Source of the DNA: Bromus sterilis
Lineage: Eukaryota > Streptophyta > Magnoliopsida > Poales > Poaceae
Length of the DNA: 64,000 nucleotides
Direction: 5' to 3'
NCBI GenBank assembly: GCA_950022295.1
Contig: OX465600.1
Location: 294,049,782 to 294,113,781 of the forward strand
Below, piece after piece: positions 11,232 through 23,818 of this stretch; the stretch's first letter is position 1, and every line of letters begins with the position of its first letter. The notes below the pieces were generated by a model. That model was not told where the DNA came from, did no database searches, and worked only from the letters and a program-made list of their open reading frames with translations. Made by a program: the position numbers and the translations under genes.

Positions 11232-12181
11232 CACTACTAGTGAAATAGCTATACATGGAAAGCTTATTAGTGGCGCATTTTATATGTAATGCGCCATTGT
11301 GTTGTAAGGGGTGGCGCACTAGTAAAAAATGCGCCACCCATAAGCTCTTATAGGTAGCGCATTTTCCAAAATGCGCCACCCCTAAGAGTGGGCCAGCCCT
11401 GGATCCCCTTATACGTGGCGCATTTGGAGAAATGTGCCACCCCTAAGAACCTTATAGGTGGCGCATTTTCGAAATGCGCCACCCCTAAGAGCTTAGGGGT
11501 GGCGCATTCTGGAAATGCGCCACCCCTAAGGAATTATTAGTGGCGCATCCAGAATGCGCCACCCATAAGCTCTTAGTGGTGGCGCATTTCCCATATGCGC
11601 CACTAATAAGAAAAAACTGCGCGGGAAATTTCCCAAATACACCCCCCCTTGTGGACCGCCTTTTCAATTTGAAAAAAAATAAAAGAAAATGATAGAAATG
11701 TCAAAAAAATAAAAGAAAATAAGTTTCCCAAATGATATGTGGTCTAGTTGTTAGGAAAATTTACAAATATGAATTTCGATTTTTTTGGCAAAATCTCCCG
11801 AGAATTTTGTAAAATGGGCTTAACTTTTGCATACGACCTCCTCAAAAACCTAACAAAAAAAATTTACGGACGTTTGAAGATCTGGAGGCCCAAAAAGAGA
11901 AAAAATTGAAATTTTTTTGAACTTAGTAGTGGCGCATTTTGTATGAAATGCGCCACTAGTAACAGAATTTTTTTTTTGAAATTTTTTTTAGTTCAAAATA
12001 GACTAGAGGACAAATCGGGAAGTTAAAAAAAGTTGAAAATTTTAGATAGTCACATTAAAAAATTTAAAAAAAATAAAAATATTTTTTTAAAAAAAATCAA
12101 TTTTTTTAAAAAAAGTTCAAAATATGCTAATGGTCCCATCGAGAAAGTTTCAAAAAAATGTTGAAAATTTTAGCACACCCA
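11232..12181. mobile_element. CACTA element end of the 'GTGGCGCAT' family (element 1)
   Basis: It starts with the CACTA signature CACTACTAGTGAAATAGC. It then carries at least eight alternating copies of 'GTGGCGCATTT' and 'AATGCGCCAC' to about 11610, an AT-rich region, one more repeat pair (11930-11961) and poly-A/T-rich sequence to the LTR at 12182. The stretch 11690-11900 is repeated in inverted orientation at about 33100-33404 in element 2. Only this end is visible and no transposase is seen. The likely target duplication is GGC (11229-11231), with no partner found. Confidence 0.7.
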
Positions 12182-12984
12182 TGTACATTAACAAGGTCCT
12201 AGATGCCATGGGGATGGCTAAAGAGGGGGACAGACCGAGGTTAGTATCGCTGGCACCGGAAACGAGAATGGGAACACACGGTGAGACACCACGATGTACC
12301 CAGGTTCGGGGCTCTCCGTAGAGATAACACCCCTAGTCCTGCCGAGCTAGCTATATGCAATAACTCTGGCTACAATGAATGCTCCTTGAGCTGCTTGAGA
12401 GGAAGAAGAAGAGGGCCTCAGGTCTCTAGTCTCTCCTTGCTCTCTCTGGTGGGTGAGATTGCAATAACTACTCTGCCGTCGTCCCTCGCGCAGGAGGGGT
12501 ACCCGGGTCTCTTATAGGCCCAGCTGTCTGTCTCAGATCGGCTAGGGACCTAGCATCGTGCTTCTACGGATGACCCGGTGTAGACTTGCGGCTCGCCATG
12601 CCGCTATCCCGTAGACCTCGGCTATGAACAGTAAGGCTAGGTACTTAGGCCTGTCGTCCTGTCCACGTGATCGGCGCTGGAGGAGACCGCACGCCTCTGA
12701 AAGTCCTGATCTTCAGGGATTGCGCATTGAATGCTCTTGTACCAGGTGTCCGATCTGGCCCTCTATTCGGACGCTGCTCTTCTTACTTCGGCCGGATGCT
12801 CCTAAATGAGGTCGATTGCGCCCTCTCCGGGGCAATCGGCCCTCACTTGGAGCAGTTCGGCCCACTTCTTGGTTTCTCTTGTTTAGCTCAGCCTTGAATA
12901 GATCAGTGACCTCTAGCGCGGTGATTTATGTTTTGATGAACTATTTCCCCTGGGTGACTCTACCCGGGGGTCATTCCCCCGACA
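12182..12984 (-). repeat. 3' LTR of the Tat element (about 803 bp)
   Basis: On the minus strand it begins TGTCGGGGGAATGACC (at 12984) directly after a polypurine stretch. The other end is taken as TGTACATTAACAAGG at 12182 (plus strand), giving TG...CA ends. It contains the GGACTAGGGGTGTTATC-type block common in Triticeae LTRs. The outer boundary is inferred because no second LTR is present for comparison. Confidence 0.6.
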
Positions 12985-12999
12985 GTAGCCCCTGAAGCC
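12985..12999 (-). other. Polypurine tract of the Tat element
   Basis: On the minus strand the bases before the LTR read GGCTTCAGGGGCTAC, a purine-rich run next to the LTR start, consistent with the plus-strand primer. Confidence 0.5.
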
Positions 13000-13084
13000 G
13001 CGGAGGTCCCGCCGAACTCAGAGATGGCGAGGCCTGCACAGGTTCCTTAAAAATTATTTCCTTGTCTCTGACCGATTGCTCCAA

Positions 13085-13215
13085 TAGGCCGGTTGCTTTC
13101 TACCTGCCGATTGCTCTTGATCTTCCGATTTCTTCTATTCTTCTGATTGCTCTTGCTCTTCCGATTGCTCTTGATCTTCGTATCAACTGCTCTAGAAAAG
13201 CCGATTGCACTTAAT
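13085..13215 (+). repeat. Short degenerate repeats 'CCGATTGCTCTTGATCTT'
   Basis: About five imperfect copies of an 18-20 bp unit containing 'CCGATTGCTCTTG' lie between the Tat 3' LTR and the antisense gene. They fall in what would be that gene's upstream region. The role is unknown. Confidence 0.5.
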
Positions 13216-13484
13216 TTGTCGATTGGTCTTGACTTCCTCGACCGATCCGCCCAACGGTTGGTTTGACTGGAATATTGACCCAACTTGCCGCTTCGAATTC
13301 GCTGAAAAATACGGGACGTCGTGCCATGACTTGACATGCCATAACCGCTGCCTCGACTCACGCGCGCACGTCCCGTCCCATCCGCCGGATCTTCTGTGCT
13401 CCGAACTGAAGCCGTTCTGTGGATACACACGGCCATACCGCCTGTTAGATCGGCGCAGCCGATCCCACTACCTCTTTACCGCGT

Positions 13485-13492
13485 CTTTAAAT
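13485..13492 (+). promoter_or_regulatory. Possible TATA box for the antisense gene
   Basis: TTTAAATA lies about 290 bases before the first in-frame ATG (13782). A start about 30 bases downstream would give a 5' leader of roughly 265 bases. This position rules out the earlier GTG-started extension of the same frame at 13503 as the likely start. Position and sequence only; no transcript evidence. Confidence 0.35.
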
Positions 13493-13781
13493 ACTCGGCG
13501 GGGTGAGAGATGCGGCTCGCACCCCTCACTCCATCTCCTTCCTCGATCTCTTCTCCGTTGCTTCCGCTGCCGCACCGCTCGCCCCTCCGTGCTGTTGCCA
13601 CTTCCTCCCGGCGCCCAGAGCCGCCGCGCCTCACCGCCCTTGCCACCGCTCCTCCTCCATCACCATAGGTGGGCTTGGATCTAGATTTCCTCCGCCTCCG
13701 CCGCCGTCGTATCCACCGCCGCCACCTTCTTCCTCGTCTTCGCATCACTCCTCCTTGCCCACCACGGAGTCCGACGCCTCC

Positions 13782-16700
13782 ATGGGGGACGCCGCCGCCG
13801 GCGGCTCCCAGAGGGGAGCTTGGAAGGGTTCCAATGTGACAGAGATGCAAGTCGCGCTCCTCCGCCGGTTTTGCAAGATCCCGGCGGACCTCGATTTCCG
13901 CATTCCCGGCGATGAGATCGTGCCCGCGCCCCGGGATGGCGAATGCGTTGTCTTCCTTGCGCACTTCGAGCGTGGGTTTGGGCTTCCGGTGAGCCAATTT
14001 TTTCATGATTTCCTTGCCTTCTACGGGATGCAGCCGCATCACCTTGGAGCCAATGCTATCATGCTGCTCTCCACTTTCGTATCCTTGTGCGAAGGCTATC
14101 TCGGCGTCCGGCCCACCATTGGGCTCTGGTGCCGGATCTTTCACTTCCGCAGCTTCCAAGTGGACACTAGTGTGCACACTATCAACTCCAAGACCAAGAA
14201 AAGAGAGAAAGTTAAGGTGATGGCCGAATGCGGCGACGCCACCATCTACCTCCGCCAGGTCGGCCTCTATCCTCATCCCCAACTACCTCAGTCCATCAAG
14301 AACTGGCAAACATGGTTCTTTTACGTTTCCTCGCCGCAGAATCGGGACTTGCTGAATCAGCCCGAATTTTCTCTGCCCCCACCGACTGCGAAGTATCATT
14401 GGGCTGAGAAACCGGGGGACGGGGACACCGATCTGGATCGCCAGATGGCGTATATCCAGAAGCTGATGGAGCAAGGGCTGCAGCCCGCCGATCTGGTGGC
14501 GACCTGGATCTGCCGCCGAGTGCTCCCACTACAACGCTGCTGCCATCGGATCTGCGATATGCACTTGCGTCTCGACCCCACTCGGATTTCCACATTCCGA
14601 ATAGACGAGAAGGAGTTCTTCCACCGAATCAACAGAATTACCAATCTTAAGGTTACTGAACCTTTCGAGTTCGCACTGAAGCCGTTCAGCCGATCTCGGC
14701 CTTGCCCCGAGGTATGCTACAATTATGATTCTTTGCTCTTTCTTTTTTCCTTTCCTCCCTATTAATTCTGATTGGATCCTTTTCCTCAGGAATTGCTGGC
14801 CTCTAGGCTCATGCAGGACGGACAGTCCGCTTTGGGCTACCACCCTGACCGAGCTGAAGAAGACGCCCAGGACTTGGAGCTTAACGAAGAGATCGAATCC
14901 GAGACCGAGGCCCGGACTGCTTCCCTCGGACTCGGCTTCAAGAAGCCTGGTGAGTCTGATTTCTCCGTCAAACGCTTCATGGACGAATGGAGCAGTGATT
15001 CTGATCCTCTTGGTGACCTCGGCGCAGAATCTGAACCTGCCGAACAGACACTTCCCAAAGGGAAACGCCCCCGACCTGATGACGCCGACCCTGCCAAGAT
15101 TGTCAAGAAGAAAGGGAAAACGGGCCCACGACGAACTTCCCCTGAAGTTAGTGGCCCTGTGCTTTCTCCTACCCCACTTAACATCGCTCGCCCTGGCTTT
15201 TCCATGGCCAAATTTTCTGCTCAACTTCCTCGAGCTCCCGGGTACATATCTTCACCTCTTGTTTTTCTTGACTTTTCCTGAGCTGCCTTGCTCACTTGTG
15301 CTCTTTTATCGCAGGGCTGCCCAATCTTTGGACCCTACCGGAACTGGGGATACGCCGATTGCTCCCCCTACCCCTTCTGCTGCTCCTGCCCGCACGACCC
15401 CGGCAACCTCGGCCACCTCCAATGTGTCCGTGCCTGCACGCAAGAAAAATGTTGCGGACACCCACAAAGCCGAGCGGGCCAAGAAGAAAACCGCTGCTGC
15501 CACGGCTCACACGCGACCGATTGCTCCGGCATCGACCTCTGCTGCTCTTCCGACTGCTGGCACGCAATCGGCCTCTCCTATTCCGACCAATTTCGCTGCT
15601 TCTCCAATTCTGCTGGACCATTCTGGCATCGCACATGTCGATGTGCCGATGCCAGATCGGCCTAGCGCTGATCCTCCTCAGCCTGAAGCTTCTCCCGCCC
15701 AGGCCACTGCCGCTGATCCTTCCCCGGCTGCTGGCTCGGGGAGCGCCTCTGCCATCTCCACCGAGCCCACTGCTGTTCCGCCTACTGCTCCACCTGCAAC
15801 TCATGTTGCTGCCGGGCCCAGTGCTTCTACAGCACCGTCCTCCGGTGCTCTTGTTCTCCAACCGCCATCCGGCCGCCAGCTCGTACTGGCCGACCGGTTC
15901 CGTGAGGCGTACCTTGGCACCTCCGACGTTTCGCCTGTCCGACCACCTGCCGATTCGTCCACTCCTCCGCCTCGTGGCTCCGAAGACCAACTTCCGTCCC
16001 AGCTGCTGGACCGGCTAGGTGGTCTTGCCACCGACATCCGACGCTTCGCCAACGCCTCGCTGGGACAAATTCTTGCATCCAACCACTCTGTTACTGTAAG
16101 CTTTCTTTTCTGTGGGGGCGCGCCTAGCGCACCCACTGGGTGTAGTCCCCGAGATTCGGATCTTTATTTCTCTTTGTTACTTTATGCTCTTGCTTTAACT
16201 TTTATCGGCCCATTTTTCAGGCTATCTGTGACAGACGTAAAGCTATATTTGAGGAGCTTCTGGCCGCTTATTCAGCGGGTCAGAAGTCCGTTGCCGCTCT
16301 CAAGAAGAATGCTGATGCCCAAGCTGCCAAAATTCAGGAACTCATAGGTACATTATGCCTGCCCTTTCTTGCTTTCTCCGATCGTTATTGTATCCTTACT
16401 CCATCGCACACTTGCAGCTGTTTCCGCTCATTCCTCCGAGTTGGAGGCTGGTCAGAAGAGAATCGCCGAACTGGAGATCCAGATCGGTGAGAAGAATAAC
16501 CAGCTCGGCCTTGCCGAACAAAACAACCAGCGCCTGGCCGCCGCCGAAACTGAGCTTGAAGCCAAACTTCAGCAAGCTGTTGATGACCTCGCCGCTGCCC
16601 GACGCACTCATGAACATGAACTCCAGAGGCTCTCCGATGCCCGAATTGAGGTTGAGGGCCAACTTATGAAGGAAAGGGATGTCGCGGTTAAACGTGTTGA

Positions 16701-17675
16701 AGACATGGATGCCCAGCAAACCATCAAGATCCAGCGCGCCCAAGCTAGTGTTGACCTTTCCCACACCTGCCTTCACCGAGTGGATCTTGCTCTTGCAAGT
16801 AGTTTTTTCCTTTTGCCACTCCGATCTAACTTTGCCCTGACTGGACTAATTTCCTTCTCCGATTTCTTATGCCAGATGCTTGGCCTCATTCCAACGCCAC
16901 TGCCGATGAACCAGTTGCCGCAGCCCGCCGAGTGCGGGGTGTGGTAGTTGCTGCTGATGCCGGCTGGGACGCCGAAGACTTTGTGGTTGCCCTGGATGCC
17001 CGGATTCCTTATGTGAAAGGTGCCCTGTGCACATACAAGACTTGCATCCAGAAGTTGAATGACAAGCTTTTCAAGGGCAAGCAAAGGACCATTGCATTTG
17101 AAAAGCATGTAGATGTTGCTCGGAGTCTGAAAGATGTAGGCCACCAGGTTGACCATATGCTTGATTCTTCCTTCCGATCTTGGGTGCAGGCTGCCCTCTC
17201 TATCGCGAAGAGCTGGTATCCAGGACTTGATCTGCAACTGATGACTTCCCTACGGGAGGGCTCGGAAGAATCCATCGGTGAGCTCTGGACTCAGATCTGC
17301 CATATTGCCCAGGAGCTTGCCAATGGTACAGATCTCCTGGAGGTCACTCCCTATGTTGATTCTGCTGGCCAGCCAACTGGAGTTGCCTCCTTCAGCGACC
17401 TTCTGTATACCACAAGCAAGGAAAGCGCGCCTCAGTCCCGACCTTCTCGTCAGGTCGGCAGCGAGAACTCCCATTCTTCAGATTACGCCGATGATGATGC
17501 TGAGGATGAGAGCGAGGGTTCCTCCGACGGGCGCTCGGTGAGTGCCGCCCAGGAGCCCCCTCGCGATCAAGCCAAGACCACCGCCTCTTCTGCTCCCGAA
17601 GGTGCCGCCAGTACTACTTCGACCGCTCCCTCTGCGCCAGATGCCCCGGATGCTCCAGATGCCCCAGCTGCGTGA
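13782..17675 (+). CDS. Six-exon gene antisense to the Tat element, Transposase_28-like protein
   Basis: Six exons join with phase-consistent GT-AG introns: 13782-14711, 14790-15241, 15315-16095, 16221-16347, 16418-16798 and 16876-17675. They give 1156 codons plus TGA with no internal stop. Residues about 20-140 match the N-terminal domain called 'putative gypsy type transposon' (Transposase_28, PF04195). Residues about 400-425 form a basic cluster that could be a nuclear-localisation signal. Residues 462-720 are rich in Pro, Ala, Ser and Thr. Residues about 730-875 look like a long coiled coil. The C-terminus is acidic and then an Ala-Pro repeat. The start ATG (CCATGG context) is the first in frame. 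Tat elements are known to carry extra ORFs of unknown function here; nuclear or structural roles are inference. Confidence 0.72.
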
Positions 17676-18394
17676 GCTCAGCATGCCGAACTCGTTTCCT
17701 GCTTTTGCTTAAAAAACAATTAAATTCCAAGTGCGCTCGTCGAGGGCCACTTTCATGTAATGAACACCATTCGGCCGACAGGCCCTATCTTTGCTTGTGA
17801 ACCTAGTATTTGCTTAAATGATCATAGCACTCCGCCTTTGCGTTTTCCAACCGATTGCCTTTTTCTTTGCCACTTGTTCTCTCTTGGTCAAAAACTCTCA
17901 CTAACCTTACAGCCGACCTGCGGTCTGTGGTTGGATCGGAGAATAGGCCTTGAAAGGATTTTTGAAAAATACTTCTAGGTTCCCGGTTTTTTCTCGCAAA
18001 GGTGACAATTTTGTGGCTGAGCCGCTTACAACCTGCCGATTGCTTGGCCAGCTAGCCTGGTCGCATTCGGCGAATTGTGAATAGCTTGCTCCGAACTGGA
18101 TATACCTTGAGTATAAACTCTCCGATTGATCATTCTGTTCGGCCTCATCCCCCCGACATTACAGCCGACCTGCGGTCTGCATTCGGTTCGGACCGGCTTT
18201 CACAAAACTCTTCACTCGTTTCGCTTTTTCTCCAAGTATACCCTTTTCGGGCAACCAGCCAGTCCCCGGGTCTGCTTTTGCTGACCCCAAGATTAAAACA
18301 TGCTAAAACAAGTGATTTCATACTCCTGCCGAATGCAATCTCATGGACGCACGGCTATTCTCATTGATAACAATTCCACAAAAGGAGGGGATAC
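17676..18394. other. Spacer between the antisense gene and the convergent pol end
   Basis: No gene recognised. It has two copies of a stretch containing 'ACAGCCGACCTGCGGTCTG' (around 17910 and 18161), and would include the 3' untranslated parts of both convergent transcripts of the Tat element. Confidence 0.5.
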
Positions 18395-19953
18395 AACAAT
18401 ACCATTCAACTGTAAAACGGACATAAAAGCTCGGCGTTCCAAGGACGCTCCGTTTCTTGCCCCGAAGTATCCACGTATCGGGTCGGCTTCCTGAGATCAA
18501 TGAGGTAATATGCATTGTTTTTTAGTGCTCAACTGACGACAAATGGACCTTCCCAAGGAGAGGATAACTTGTGCTGGCCATTCGATTTCTGGATTCGACG
18601 CAACACCAAGTCACCCTCACGAAAAGCTAGGGGGAGGATCTTCTTGTTGTGGTAGTGACGCAGCTTCTGCTAGTATATTGCCGACCTGGACAAAGCCAGG
18701 AGGCATGCTTCTTCTCTGAGATCAACACCGTCCTCACGAGCTTCCTTGGCTTCTGCTTCTGTGTACATGGCATGACGAGGTGAATCAAACTCAATGTCGC
18801 AAGGGAGCATTGCTTTGGCGCCATATACAAGGAAGAAAGGGGTGAATCCAGTTGAACGGTTGGGCGTGGTGCGCAAACTCCATAGTACTGTTGGTAGCTC
18901 ATCAATCCATGCGCCAGGTGCTCTTTCCAGTGACTCTACCAATCTTGGCTTGATTCCGGACAAAATGAGACCATTCGCCCGCTCTGCTTGGCCATTTGAC
19001 TGTGGGTGAGCCACAGATGCGACGTCCAGCCGGATGCCCTGCTGGGAGGCAAACCGAGCTAGCGCCCCCTTTGCAAAGTTTGTTCCATTGTCAGTGATGA
19101 TGCTGTGTGGCACTCCATATCTGACCATGATGTCTGCTATGAACCTGACCGCAGACGGCCCGTCCAGTTTCTTGATCGGCCTTGCCTCTATCCACTTGGT
19201 AAATTTGTCCACTGCTACCAGTAGGTGTGTCATACCACCTCTTGCTGTTTTAAACGGCCCCACCATATCCAGACCCCAGACTGCAAATGGCCATGTGATC
19301 GTAATTGTCTTCAGTGCTGAGGCTGGTAGGTGGCTCTTTGCTTTAAACCTTTGACACCCATTGCAATGCTTGACCAGATCTTCTGCCGCTGCTTTCGCAG
19401 TTGGCCAATAGAAACCATGGAGAAAAGCCTTGGCGACTATTGCTATTGTTGATGCATGATGACCGCATTCACCTTGGTGGATGTCTCAGAGCAGCTCCAG
19501 CCCCTTGTCCTCTTCCACACACCGCTGAAGAACTCCTGTTGTACTTCGGTGCATCAGTTCATTGTTTATGATGGTGTATGCTCCAGATCGGCGCTGGATT
19601 TGCCGAGCTTCTACTTCATCTTCTGGGAGTATGCCATCTACCAGGAAATCTCTGAATGGTTCTGCCCATGACAGCGCCGCCACAATCACCATTACAGTAA
19701 CTGTTTCTGGCTCTGGTTGTGCGTCTTCCGCTACTGGCAGCTCAGAGGAGGAAGAGCCGAATGCATATGGCATGGTTTCCTCAGTCCCCGAACTGACGAC
19801 AGCAGCCCCTGGTTCACAATCGGCAACCCCTGGTGCTGCCGAATGCTCCTTTCCTTTTTGCTTTTTTGCCTCTAGTTCTGCCATCTTCAGGTCGGCCGGA
19901 ATAAAGATTGACTCTGATTCTGGGGAAGGCTTGATGGACGGCTTGTGGATATT
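18395..19953 (-). pseudogene. Tat integrase, disrupted by stops
   Basis: Read on the minus strand, the zinc-binding HHCC segment includes G-E-C-G-H-H and C-N-G-C-Q-R. The catalytic core follows, with V-D-K-F-T-K-W, I-I-T-D-N-G-T-N-F and Q-S-N-G-Q-A-E-R-A-N-G. In-frame stops occur at 19954-19956 (entry to this segment), 19486-19488, 18670-18672 and 18529-18531. The frame is otherwise kept, and most stops can be explained by a single base change. Integrase would join element DNA to the chromosome; this copy cannot encode a whole enzyme. Confidence 0.85.
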
Positions 19954-21918
19954 TTATAGTGATATTCCTAGAGGAACTTCCTTTCTGGTGGATCCCAACT
20001 TGGACAGTACGTCTGCTGCTTCATTTTCAGCTCTGGGAATGTGATGGAATTCACACCCCTCAAAGAATCCAGATAACTGCTGCACAAGGAATCTGTACCG
20101 CGCCATGTTTTCATACTTCGTATCCCAAGTGCCAGTGCATTGCTGCACCACCAGATCGGAATCACCATAACATAGAATTCGCCGAATGCCGGTCTCCTTG
20201 GCCACTCGGACGCCGTGCACCAAAGCTTCGTATTCGGCCAAATTATTTGACATTGCAAATTGAATCTGCAGTACATATTCAAGCTTGTCTCCTTTTGGGG
20301 AGGTGAGAACAACACCAGTCCCTTGTCCGGTCATCATCTTGGAGCCATCGAAGTGCATTTGCCAGAACTGAGAGTCCGGACAGGGGGGTATATATTGAGT
20401 TTCTACCCAATCTACCAAAAAATCTACCAGAACCTGAGACTTGACCGCCGTCCGAGCCTCATACTTGATCCCATGTGTTGCGATTTCTATGGCCCATTTT
20501 TCCACCCGACCGGATGCGTCCCGACTGCCAATGATTTCTGCCAATGGAGCCGAACTGACCACCGTGATCGGATGCGCCTGAAAATAAGGCTTCAACTTTT
20601 TTGCCGCCATGTACACACCATAGCACATCTTCTGATAGTGGGGATAGTTTTGCTTGGAGGTGGAGAGCACTTCACTGACATAATACACTGGCCTCTGGAC
20701 CGGTTGTGCCTTGTCCTTTTCAGGACGCTCGACCACCATGACAATACTAACCACCCGATTGGTTGCTGCAATGTACAACATCATTGGCTCTTTTTCCTTC
20801 AGAGCTGCCAACACTGGAGCAGTGGACATCATATGCTTGAGATGCTTGAATGCCTCGTCCGCCTGCGGTGTCCAGCTGAACTTGTCTGTTTTCTTCATTA
20901 ATTGGTATAGTGGGATTGCCTTCTCTCCCAGCCAACTGAGAAATCGACTGAGCGATGCCAAGCATCCGGTGAACTTCTGCACATCTTTAAGGTTCCTGGG
21001 TTTGCCCATCCGCTCAATTGCTGCAATCTTCTCAGGGTTGCACTCTATCCCTCTTTCGGATACCAGGAAACCAAGCAACTAGCCGGCTGGAACGCCGAAC
21101 ACGCACTTCTCTGGGTTGAGCTTGACCTGGTATGCTCGTAAATTTGCGAATGTTTCCTTGAGATCATCCAACAAGGTTGATCCCAGCACTGATTTGACCA
21201 CGAGGTCATCTACATATACATGTATGTTCCGACCTAACTGAGGCCGAACAAACTGCTGCATGGTACGCTGATAAGTCGCGCCGCCATTTTTCAGGCCGAA
21301 TGGCATGGTGATGTAACAATAAGCCCCGAAAGGGGTAATAAAAGCTGTTTTAATTTGATCGTTTACATCAAGCTTAATCTGGTGATAGCCTGCTGTGGCA
21401 TCCAGAAAGCACAGGAGCTGACAGCCAGTCGTAGAATCAATCACTTGATCAATACGGGGCAACGCAAAAGGATCCTTGGGGCAGGCCTTATTCAGGCAAG
21501 TGTAATCTATACACATGCGCCAAGTTCCATTCTTCTTCGGAACCAGAACTGGATTAGCTAGCCAGTCTGGGTAGAACACTTCCTTGATAAATCCTGCTGC
21601 GAGCAGCTTGGCTATCTCGTCGCCGATTGCTCCTCTCTTCTCTTCTGAAAAACGCCGAAGTGGCTGCTTGATCGGCTTGGATCCAGGTCGGATATGAAGC
21701 TTGTGCTCGGCAAGTTCCCTCGGTACACCAGGCATGTCATGTGGGGACCATGAAAAGATGTCACAGTTCTCACAGAGGAACTCGACGAGCTCGCCTTCCT
21801 ATTTTCTGCTGAGTCCGGCCCCAACAATGACGCACTTGCTCGGGTCGGATGGGTCCAAGGCGATCTTCTTGCTGTCCTTTGCCGCTTGAAATATGGTCTC
21901 ATCATCCGGCCTCTTGTC
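19954..21918 (-). pseudogene. Tat reverse transcriptase and RNase H, disrupted by stops
   Basis: Minus strand: reverse transcriptase includes the YVDD active site (21205-21216) and M-P-F-G-L-K-N-G-G-A-T-Y. RNase H includes H-F-D-G-S-K-M and later V-H-G-V-R-V-A-K-E. In-frame stops lie at 21919-21921 (junction with protease), near 21800 (R-K-stop-E-G-E-L, probably CAG to TAG) and 21079-21081. The frame is continuous across each of these, so decay is by point mutation rather than indels. Confidence 0.88.
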
Positions 21919-23818
21919 CTACGTGCTCGGCATGGGGTCCATCATCTGGGCTTGGACTGCTGCCACTACCTTGTCCAGCTGGCGCCGTTTTGCATCTATG
22001 ACCAGAGCGTCAGCTAGCTTGGAACCAGAGGATGAACACTCCAATGACTTCCTGTAGTCACCACACACAGTGATTGGACCATTCGTCCCTGGGAGCTTCA
22101 TCTTCAAATATGGTTGCATGATGTTGAACATGAACTTGGTGATTGCAGGCGACCCGAGCAGAACATGGTATGGGCTGCTCAGATCGGCCACCTCGAACCA
22201 GATCGGCTCTCGGCGGAAATTATCTTCCGACCCGAATACTACCTCGATCCGAATGCGGCCTAACGAGGTACATGACAGGACGGGCACTATCCCATGGAAC
22301 GTAGTTCTGCTAGGCTCTAACTCGCCCTCGCTGATGCTGAGCTTGATCATTGTGTCTATATACAGAATGTTGATGGCACTGCCTCCATCAATAAGCGTCC
22401 TGGTGAACTTGCATGAATACAATGGTGCCGCCAAGATTGCGTCCACTACGAGCATATAACTTCCTGGGTTGGGCATTACGCTCGGGTGGTCTTTTGGGCC
22501 CCATGTTATGGCATTGTCCGACCAGTTCAGCCTCTGAGGAATTGTCGGCATGGTGGCATTGACTGCCTGCCCACGGGCTCTCCGACTGCCCTTGTCATCT
22601 GACTCGATGGTGAAGATCATATATGCTGCATCATGACGTGGGAACTGCTGCCGAGCATTTGCTATGGGTGGGCCGGGGGGTGGTGGTGGCGGTGGGGGTG
22701 GATTTCCTGCCCCTCCCTTTGCCAGACGCTCGACCCAAATACACTGCCGAGTGGTGTGCGATGCGGGCTTGCCTACTCCACTGTGCATCTTGCACGACTG
22801 GTTCATCATATCCTCGAACGTGTACGGGGGCCGGGGTTGACCTGGCAGTCTCTCTGCAGGCTTCATCTTCCGACTGCCTCCCGCGGCCCCTTGTTCCTCT
22901 TGGTGTTGCACTGTTGCTACCTGTCGATTGCCATATTGGGCATCCGGCTGCTCATCCTTCCTCTTGTTGAAACCAGTATTGTTGTGGTTGTTGAAATTGG
23001 GGGTGTTACTGTTGTTGTTGTTGTTGTTGTTGTTGAAATTGTTGTTCCTCTGGATCTCGCGCCTCTCGCGCCGGTTGGGACCATTTTCTTCTGCCGATTG
23101 CTGCTGCTGTCCGGATGTCCGCCCTTGGATGAAACCGCTGGGACTTAACGTGATCGGGCGCATTGCAGAGTCAGATGCGGCGAATGAATTGGCTATCCTC
23201 ATCAGATCGGCTAAAGATGTTATTTCCTTGCGCCGGAGCTTGTGCTTCAACAAAGACCCGTCCAAGAAGCCGTCAGTGAAGTACTGGATGGCTTGGATTT
23301 CATGAACTCCCTGGCAAGTGTTCCTGAGCTTGATCCACCGCTGAAGGTAATCGCGCAGGGGCTCGTCCTTTCCTTGTACACAGAGAGCCAGGTGCTGAGG
23401 CAAACCTGGGCGCTCATAAGTACCCATGAAATTACGGACAAATGCGTCCTCAAAATCCTTCCAGCAATTGACACTGTTGCTGGGCAAACTATTCAACCAG
23501 GACCGAGCTGAACCTTGGAGCATGAGCGGAGCATAGCGTACGGCTACATGCTGAGGACCTCCTGCGATACCAACAGCTGTCATATAATCGACCATCCAAT
23601 CTTCTGGCTTGACTGATCCATTGTACTTGGGGGTGTCCCTGGGCAATGTGAAACCTTTGGGGAACTGCTCTTGCCGAATGCGAGGGCCGAAACATGCTGG
23701 ACCCGCCGGCGCATCATCTTCTGGTTGCTTATCCTGCTGCAACTGCTCGATTCGGTGTCTTGCGTCGTTGTCTGCGATTGCTCGGGGACCTAACCGCTGG
23801 CTGATTGCTGATGTGCGA
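21919..23818 (-). pseudogene. Tat gag (C-terminal part) and protease, left of a nested insertion
   Basis: An open minus-strand frame continues the gag that starts beyond 31248. It includes the capsid region (F-P-K-G-F-T-L-P-R-D-T-P-K-Y through A-R-S-W-L-N-S-L-P), an Asn-rich linker and a Cys/His motif ending H-T-T-R-Q-C. The retroviral-type protease follows, with L-I-D-G-G-S-A-I-N-I-L-Y. No stop lies within the part left of the nested Athila-like element. Gag is split at 23818 by that element. Roles: particle assembly and polyprotein cleavage. Confidence 0.85.

Noticed and set aside
14837..16136. Long minus-strand frames opposite the antisense gene (for example 15292-15990)
   Set aside because: They mirror the GC-rich coding strand of the six-exon gene and have no domains; shadow frames.
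22980..23040. Short tandem array as a CRISPR-like or satellite signal
   Set aside because: It is a GTT trinucleotide run encoding poly-Asn in the Tat gag linker.
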